Source: Muscardinus avellanarius (lineage: Eukaryota; Chordata; Mammalia; Rodentia; Gliridae). From it: a DNA stretch of 64,000 nucleotides. The stretch is taken from the NCBI GenBank assembly GCA_963383645.1, contig OY726569.1, forward strand, positions 26,862,554 to 26,926,553. The letters are read 5' to 3'. Under the pieces are notes generated by a model. The model saw nothing but the letters and a program-made list of their open reading frames with translations, made no database searches and was not told where the DNA came from. Positions 58,288 to 64,000 of this stretch are shown piece after piece (the stretch's first letter is position 1; each line of letters starts with the position of its first letter). The position numbers were made by a program, and so were the translations under genes.

Positions 58288-58478
58288 TTTTGTTTTTGGT
58301 GGTACTGGGGTTCCTGGAAACCCTTCTATTCCCAGGATACACGCCCAGACCTATTTTTATATTTTTATTTGAAAACAAAGTCTCTTAAGACAGCAAGGCT
58401 GGCTTCGAACATGTGCAATCCTCCTGTCTCCATCTCCCAAGCGTGGGGATTACAAGCGTGCACCACCACACCCGGCAA
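58288..58478 (-). mobile_element. B1-ID SINE inside L1 ORF1 region
   Basis: Minus-strand dimer of the 'ggtggtactggggttcc' subfamily. Confidence 0.88.
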
Positions 58479-58540
58479 TGCTTTCAGGATTCTACTCTTG
58501 ACCTTCATATTAAGTTCATTTTGATTATATTGTGACAAAG

Positions 58541-58977
58541 AGAAGTTTTTTTTTTGGGGGGGGGTGGTAATGGGAATGGAACCCTTCTTTCTCCGGGCTA
58601 CACTCCCAGACCTTTTTTTTTATTTTTATATTTTATTTTTTGGTGGTACTGGAGTTCCTAGAAACCCTTCTACCTCTAGGCTACACTCCCAGACCTATTT
58701 TATTTTTGGAAACAGGGTCTCTTAAGCCAGCGAGGCTGGCTTTGAACCTGCGTGATCCTCCTGTCTCTGCCTCCCAAGCGTGAGGATTAAAAGTGTGCGC
58801 CACCACGCCCGGCCTCCAGACCTATTTCATATTTTTTATTTGGAAACAGGGTCTCTTAAGTCAGCGAGGCTGACTTTGAACCTGTGTGATCCTCCTGTCT
58901 CTACCTCAAGTAGAGGGATTACAAGTGCAGGGATTACAAGCATGCACCACCATGCCCAGCGAGAAGTCCTGTTTTGT
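58541..58977 (-). mobile_element. Composite SINE: B1-B1-ID-ID
   Basis: On the minus strand: B1-like half (58970-58820), second B1-like half (58815-58705), ID-like unit (58700-58640), second ID-like unit (58612-58550), tail. gagaagt flanks both ends. Confidence 0.8.
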
Positions 58978-59174
58978 TCTTGTCTCTTTGGAGTTCTGAA
59001 TATTTCCTCTATGTGAATGTCCATCTCATTTTCTAAGTTTGATAAGCTCTGTGGTATAATTTTTCTAAAAAGGTTATTTGTCCTTGGTTTGTGCCTCCAG
59101 AGCTTCTTTAGTGCTGATTAATCTTTTGTTTGGTCTCTCAATTGAAAGATCTTCAGAGAAATGCTATGTATATG

Positions 59175-59322
59175 CGGTGTGAGTTATGAGAGGAGGTGAT
59201 CACAGCGATGTATGGAACCAGCTTTAATCCTGGCAGGAGCTCCCCTCTCGGGGATGAGGGGCCAGTTGTAAGACGGATCCAGTCCCATTCGACCAGCAGA
59301 ACCACACCTGGGTTCAAGGGTG
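59175..59322. other. Short unassigned GC-richer segment
   Basis: 'ggaaccagctttaatcctggcaggagctcccctctcgggg' could be LTR-like; not assigned. Confidence 0.3.
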
Positions 59323-59523
59323 GAAGTACTTCTTTTTTTGGTGGTACTGGGGATGGAACCCTTCTACCTCCAGGCTACACTCCCAGACCTATTTTATATT
59401 TTCTTTGAAAACAGGATCTCTTAATCCAGTGAGGCTTGCTTTGAAGCTGTGTCATCCTCCTGTCTCTGCCTCCCAAGCACGGGAATTACAATAGTGCGCC
59501 ACTATGCCCGGTGAAGTACTTCT
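59323..59523 (-). mobile_element. B1-ID SINE with 11-bp target-site duplication
   Basis: Element 59334-59512; gaagtacttct at 59323-59333 and 59513-59523. Confidence 0.92.
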
Positions 59524-59850
59524 ATTTTAAGGCCAATATTTTCAGGATGGTACTAAGCATTGGAATGTGGATTCTCTCTGACTCTCGTGGAGCAGACTCT
59601 CTGCCTCCAGGATTCCGCCTCATGCATTTGCTGCGAGATCACATGGGGGAGGGGAGGAACCTGACTTATCATCCCAGCCTTTTGGAGATAATGGGCAGAA
59701 ATGAAGTCTTAAGCTAGTTCCTGCTTTCAGGGGGCATTGTAGGGGGGCCCCTTGAACGGGAGAGGTCAGGTCCTCCGGAAGTGGGTAGGTGGGGGTCACG
59801 CTACAGGGAGTCGGACGTTGCCCTGGACAGCTTTGTGATGTGTGTTCGAG
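59524..59850. other. Unassigned sequence split by an L1
   Basis: Resumes at 61738 after the L1. No gene recognised. Confidence 0.4.
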
Positions 59851-61737
59851 AAGACTGTAACAGAGACTTCTGGGAAGATGGCGACTGAGAAGAGCAGTGT
59901 TTATGAGTCCCACTAACAGTCGATCTCTATTGCCACAAAATCAGCGCTTTTCATAAACAGAAAACACCATCAGCCGAGAAATAAAAACTGTAAATACAAG
60001 GGACAGAGAAAAAGAAGACTAGAAGAACAACCAGAGACCAGAAAAGAAACCAACCCACATTATTGTGGCACAGCCACGCCGGTGCCATCTTGTCTTACAG
60101 CACCAGGCTCCAGAGAAGAAAGGGACTCAGAACAGAGTTCTAAACCAGAAAAGAGATACCCCAGCGTCACGGCCAAGAGTGCAACAGCAGCGCTATATTG
60201 CCAGCAGCTGTGACGATTTCACCCCACCCACAACAGCTCCACATCAGTGCACTCGACAATCCAGCAGGCTCCAGAGAAGAAAGGTAAATAAGGAATTGAA
60301 GTGAGCAGCTGTGGATCATTCAGGTATAATTCAGCAGTTTTTTCAGTGCAAAGAACATCTAAAAGCCCCAGTGGCCAAGCTCTTCACTCCCTCCAGGGAA
60401 TCAGAATGGAGCTCAAAACCAGAAAAGAAATATGCCAGCCTCAACCAGCCGAGGGCATGGCAGCAGTGCCATACTTCCAGAGGTGGCAGCAAGTTCACCA
60501 CGCCCGCGACAGCTTCCGATCAGAACACTCAATAACCGTAAGTGAAATTCTGGCCCCTAAAGGAGAAATCTCAGTACTGTACCCACAGGGACTTGTGCAG
60601 CTTTCATAATCTCCCTAGTCTGAGATTTTGTAGTCCCACCCAGTGAAGGAGTAGCTGTGGCAGAGATAGCACACCCTAGTTGCAGCTCCCCATGGGAAAA
60701 CACCTAGCCTGGTACCCCCATGGTCTTGCACAGCCTCAATTAACTCCCTGGGTCTGAGACTTTGTGATACAACCCAGTAAAGGAGTAGTGGGGACTGAGA
60801 TTACAACAGACTCGAAATCCAGAGCACGCTAAGTGAAGTCGTAGTGATCCAGGGAAGAACCCAGAGAAGGCACAAACTTCTGAAATCATGGGAAAGAGGA
60901 ATAACAATGGAACAATGAATGCCCACAACCCCACAACATCAGAACCTAATAACACTTAAATTCAGAGATGTCAGAAGATCAAATCAGGAATATAACTGTA
61001 GAAATTATACAGGACCTTCGAAAAGAATTTAGAGATAATTTAAAATACATAAAGAATGCAATCATTGAAGTAAAGGCCTCAATTCAAAGTATAAGCAATC
61101 GATTGGACTACATGGAGAATGAAATCTCGGTCCTAGAAGATGATCACTTCAAAAACAAATGCATAGTTTCTAATTTAGTAAAGAAAATCTGACAGCAGGA
61201 ATTTGACATTGAAGAAATATGGGCCCATTTTAAGAGACCTAACCTAAGAATAATTAGAATAGAGGAGGGAAAAGAAGGTGAAACCAAAGGGATCAATAAT
61301 CTCTTCAAGGAAGAAATAGCAGAAAATTTTCCAAACATAGAGCAAGAGACCGATACACAGGTCCAGGAAACTTACAGAACTCCCTTTAAACAGGATCAGA
61401 GAAAAGGTTCCCCACACCACATAATTGTCAAAATGACCAATGTGGAAGCCAAGGAGAGAATCTTAACTGCAACATAAAAGGCCAAGTGACATTCAGAGGC
61501 AAACCAATTAGAATCACTCCAGCTAGGCATGAAGTGTATCTATGTTTATAGCTGCACAATTCGCCATAGTCAAACTATGGAACCAACCAAGGTAAGTCAA
61601 CAGCAGGGCATTAAAGCAAGTGCAAAACCTGTGCAACCCTGCAGTCCTGTTACTCATAGGAAGCTGGCTCTTTATCTTCTCTACTCAATGAGATCATTTT
61701 ACAAAAAAAAAAAAAAAAAAAAAAAAGACTGTAACAG
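59851..61737 (+). mobile_element. Internally deleted L1 with intact 5' end
   Basis: aagactgtaacag at 59851-59863 and 61725-61737. The insert starts with a 5'UTR-type 'cttctgggaagatggcgac'. ORF1 sequence (60968-61500) has a coiled-coil part and IVKMTNVEAKERIL, but is stopped at 61190 and elsewhere. It then jumps near 61520 to an L1 3'-end phrase ('tatgtttatagctgcacaat') and a 22-A tail. ORF2 is almost entirely missing. Confidence 0.88.
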
Positions 61738-62270
61738 GCAAGGAGCTATTAAAAGAAAAGGCAAATAGAGATGGTCCCAGGTTGGGCAGGAGCCCACCAA
61801 CTACTGGGCCCTGGCCTGGAATGGAAGAGCCCAACAGCTGCTGGTCCTTGGAGTCCTTTGAGATATGAGGTGGATTGCCACTAGATTTATTAATATGATA
61901 GCAGCATTTTTTCCTGATAGAGACATACACTGCCGTTTTTAGCAGTTTTTCTTCATTAGATCAGAATCATTAATAGCATTTTCCCTGAGACACACACGCC
62001 ACTCTTTTCAGCAGTGAGTGGGTTCGGGTCAGTCTGGTCAAATGGAAAAGCATGCTATTGGGTCAGAAACATCAGTAATGGATTTTAGAGAGTTTAATAC
62101 TTATGGCTGCCTGGCTTTCAGAGAGGGAGAGCACCGTACTATGTAAACAAGTTGACCTGCTAAAATAAAAACATTAAAGAGAATTATGCAGAGAAAAAAG
62201 TTTAGTGGGCCCAACGCTGTACAAGAGAATTTGTCCTGAGGCTGTTGCGGCTGAGCCCTTTTTAGCCATG
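61738..62270. other. Spacer without recognisable gene
   Basis: Left of the ERV LTR. Nothing named. Confidence 0.4.
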
Positions 62271-62332
62271 TTAGATGATGCCAGTTGCAGTCCCCCAGTG
62301 ACGGGTCCAGCCCATCTGTGGTGGGGCTGAGC

Positions 62333-62720
62333 TGGAAGATGAGTGCCTATGGCCCGAACAGAAGTACATGAGACAGGAGTTGAGTCAAGCAGGATCTCGT
62401 TTATTTTTCTCAGGCAACTCAATTTGAAGCAAATAACTGCAAGGTGCAAGGGGGATTTCCAACAGGAAACTATTCTAACTTATCACGCTAAAGGTCACTC
62501 TTGCATGCGCAAAGCACATAACTTGTAGCCAATCATTATCCAATGCATGAGGGGTTCATGAGCATGGAAGCATTATTTGAGCCAATAAGACTCAACATTA
62601 CCAAATTGGGCTAGCAGGGAAAGGGGAGTAGTTACGCCCTCCATATCTGCTCGGCAATACATGTTGCTGATTCATCGGAAGTTCTCGTGGTTTTGTCAGG
62701 CAGTTGTGCAGACCCCAATA
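62333..62720 (-). mobile_element. 3' LTR of a betaretrovirus-like ERV
   Basis: On the minus strand it follows the purine tract and starts TATTGGGGTC (62720; expected TG). It has AATAAA (62400-62405 reversed) and ends in a CA near 62333. About 388 bp; the inner end is clear, the outer end approximate. Confidence 0.65.
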
Positions 62721-62735
62721 TCTCCCCCTTTTTAT
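62721..62735 (-). other. Polypurine tract
   Basis: ATAAAAAGGGGGAGA immediately before the 3' LTR, where plus-strand DNA synthesis is primed in retroviruses. Confidence 0.8.
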
Positions 62736-62757
62736 ATATGAGGGCGAAACGCATGGT

Positions 62758-62889
62758 CCCTGTCTTAGGTTGTCCTCTTTTGAGGATCTTAACCATCATT
62801 GGGTATTCATGCTTAATAGCTGCTTATAAGCTATCCCAGCCCCTGTCTTAGGTTGTCCTCCTCTGAGGATCTTACCCATCATTTGGGTA
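62758..62889. repeat. Tandem 48-bp repeat in the ERV
   Basis: 'ccctgtcttaggttgtcctc' starts at 62758 and at 62841; the 48-base copies differ at a few positions and are separated by 35 bases. Confidence 0.85.
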
Positions 62890-62998
62890 CATGGGGAGCA
62901 GAGGAAGAATGTTCATAGTCAGAATGCCAGTCATGGTGTTCGATCTTTACCTAATGTATTTTAACTGCCTCTAGCTGTTGTTTAACAAATTGAACTAA

Positions 62999-63223
62999 TC
63001 AATTGAGGATACAGGGGCCCAGGGTACAATCAATCAGGAGAGACACAAGGGGGCCAAATAGAGGGAAAAATAAGGCAAAAGCCCATTGAAGCTTGTCCAT
63101 AATGGGTTTTCTTGTAGATCTTGCCAGCATTTTTTCATAAAAACAGCATTTTCCCTGTAAAAACAAGCATATGCCTCCCTTTTTGGCCAATAAGAAGTCT
63201 AATTCTTTCTGGTTTTGTAACAC
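62999..63223 (-). pseudogene. ERV env transmembrane fragment
   Basis: The minus frame carries the transmembrane-subunit signature: an LQN start, a GGIC stretch and a CCF pair (the C-x6-CC motif), then a hydrophobic anchor-like stretch. The surface subunit and the fusion peptide region are absent. Frame ends in stops before the LTR. Relic only. Confidence 0.8.
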
Positions 63224-63399
63224 TACATCTGCAGGGGAGTCTAAATGTGGCTTGTAAAATGGATTATAGCCTGTCCATCTATGGGGAGTACTGGAAAGGT
63301 ACCCCCTTCACAATGACAGGGCCACCCCATCCTTTTATTAAGGATCTCTCTTGCCTTACCTGGGTCTCCAAATCCTTGTATACGATACCCTACTTGTGC

Positions 63400-64000
63400 T
63401 AATAGGATCAGACCGATGAGGATTTTTTACTCCATTTTGTATCTCTTTTTGCAATTAAGAAGAGAGAGCTAATCTCAGGGATCTCTTTTTCCCTGGACTC
63501 ACAATTATTAGTGCATGGCGGAAGATATTTAATGTCCCTTGCTGGAACCCACAGGGGTCTCTTTTCATCTGGAGGGAAGATGCATCCAAATCCCCTTCCA
63601 GCCATAATCAATGGGTCTGGCCCTCTCCATATGCCTGTGAGTGGCTCTTTCCATTTCACCAAGACAGATGTATATGTGATTGAGGATGACCAATGTTTCT
63701 GGAATGGTGAAAGTTCTGGTCTGTCATGTGGGGGTAATGAGTCCCCCCTTTGTTTTTGTAATTCGGCCTTTAAGGTATGATTAAATCTTTCTTTAATGGC
63801 CTGTCCTCTGGGGTTATACGGAATGCCCGTAGTATGGGAGATATTTCAGGTTTGGAGGAAAACAGCAAAGGCCTTGTCAATAAAATATGGTCTGTTATCC
63901 GTTTTTACCTGGTCAGGCAACCCAAGGGTGACAAACGTTGTAGCATATGAGTAATAGCATGTTCAGTCTTTTCTCCTGCGTGGTCTGAGGCTCAACGTGT
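63400..64000 (-). pseudogene. ERV pol, integrase end (runs off right edge)
   Basis: Minus strand. Near 63800-63830 the GIPYNP motif of the integrase core is visible. The C-terminal DNA-binding domain follows at 63408-63662 (W-K-x-P-L-T-G, then G-R-G with a P-x-R-D-I end). A frame change lies near 63850. The type resembles betaretroviruses (MMTV/IAP-like). The rest of the provirus lies beyond the window. Confidence 0.85.

Larger units (their letters stand above)
54640..59170 (-). mobile_element. L1 element, reverse, broken by SINEs
   Basis: Reading minus: ORF1-like sequence at about 59150-58060, ORF2-like at about 57900-55100, and 3' end phrases down to about 54650 ('cacctgttgatggacacctaggttgg', 'tcccatcaacagtgtataagagttcc' in reverse). 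Length minus inserts is near 3.5 kb, so parts are missing. No long open frame survives. SINEs at 55406, 56338, 58288 and 58541 and a small inverted insert at 55900 interrupt it. Confidence 0.8.

Noticed and set aside
59620..59913. 97-codon minus-strand frame
   Set aside because: It crosses the L1 insertion point at 59864, so it cannot be an old gene.
1..64000. CRISPR array, prokaryotic operon or phage system
   Set aside because: All repeats are explained by SINEs, L1, ERVs, microsatellites or the minisatellite; genes are spliced mammalian V genes.

Overview
The window is nuclear DNA from a rodent, most likely a squirrel-family (sciurid) species. It is dense in dimeric SINEs made of a B1-like 7SL half joined to an ID-like tRNA half, with squirrel-type L1 3' ends. 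It also carries T-cell receptor alpha/delta variable genes of recognisable rodent/human families. The species call is inferred from repeat type alone.

The single-copy content is a piece of the TRA/TRD V-gene cluster, with every V gene on the minus strand, so transcriptional order runs right to left. In that order: a TRAV12-like pseudogene (44.5-45.1 kb), a TRAV9-like gene (32.3-32.8 kb), a TRAV8-like relic (29.5 kb), a TRAV22-like gene (26.1-26.6 kb), a TRAV16-like relic (23.6 kb), a gene of the mouse TRAV14 / human TRAV29-DV5 type (16.1-16.6 kb), a pseudogene of the mouse TRAV15-DV6 / human TRDV1 type (12.0-12.6 kb), and the leader exon of a second TRAV22-like gene whose V exon lies off the left edge. 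Three genes (TRAV9, TRAV22, TRAV14/29-DV5) have leader, splice sites, both cysteines, the tryptophan and a 23-spacer recombination signal, and look usable.

The left end is a rearranged copy of material further right. Bases 1-840 match 26.45-27.17 kb and bases 870-4850 match 32.94-40.35 kb, so the left copy lacks the roughly 5.8 kb that holds TRAV9.

Two processed retrocopies lie between V genes: CFL1 (30.0-31.05 kb, disabled) and USP12 (18.6-23.2 kb). The USP12 copy has an open 374-codon frame and about 3 kb of 3'UTR. It is joined at its 5' end to a tail-less SINE, and one pair of 14-bp target-site duplications encloses both.

The right third (45-64 kb) is mostly retroelements: a truncated gamma-like ERV with LTR, primer site and gag (45.6-47.2 kb), a minus-strand L1 riddled with SINEs (54.6-59.2 kb), a short internally deleted L1 with an intact 5' end (59.9-61.7 kb), and the 3' end of a betaretrovirus-like ERV (62.3 kb to the edge). 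A CpG-rich patch with NRF1-type motifs sits at 52.6-53.1 kb. Other notable structures are a 1.2-kb GC-rich minisatellite (7.5-8.7 kb) and several SINEs with extra head or tail units.

I found no CRISPR array, bacterial-type operon or new enzyme system. The unusual content is in how genes and retroelements have been duplicated, fused and broken. Repeat coordinates are by eye, usually good to about 10-20 bases.
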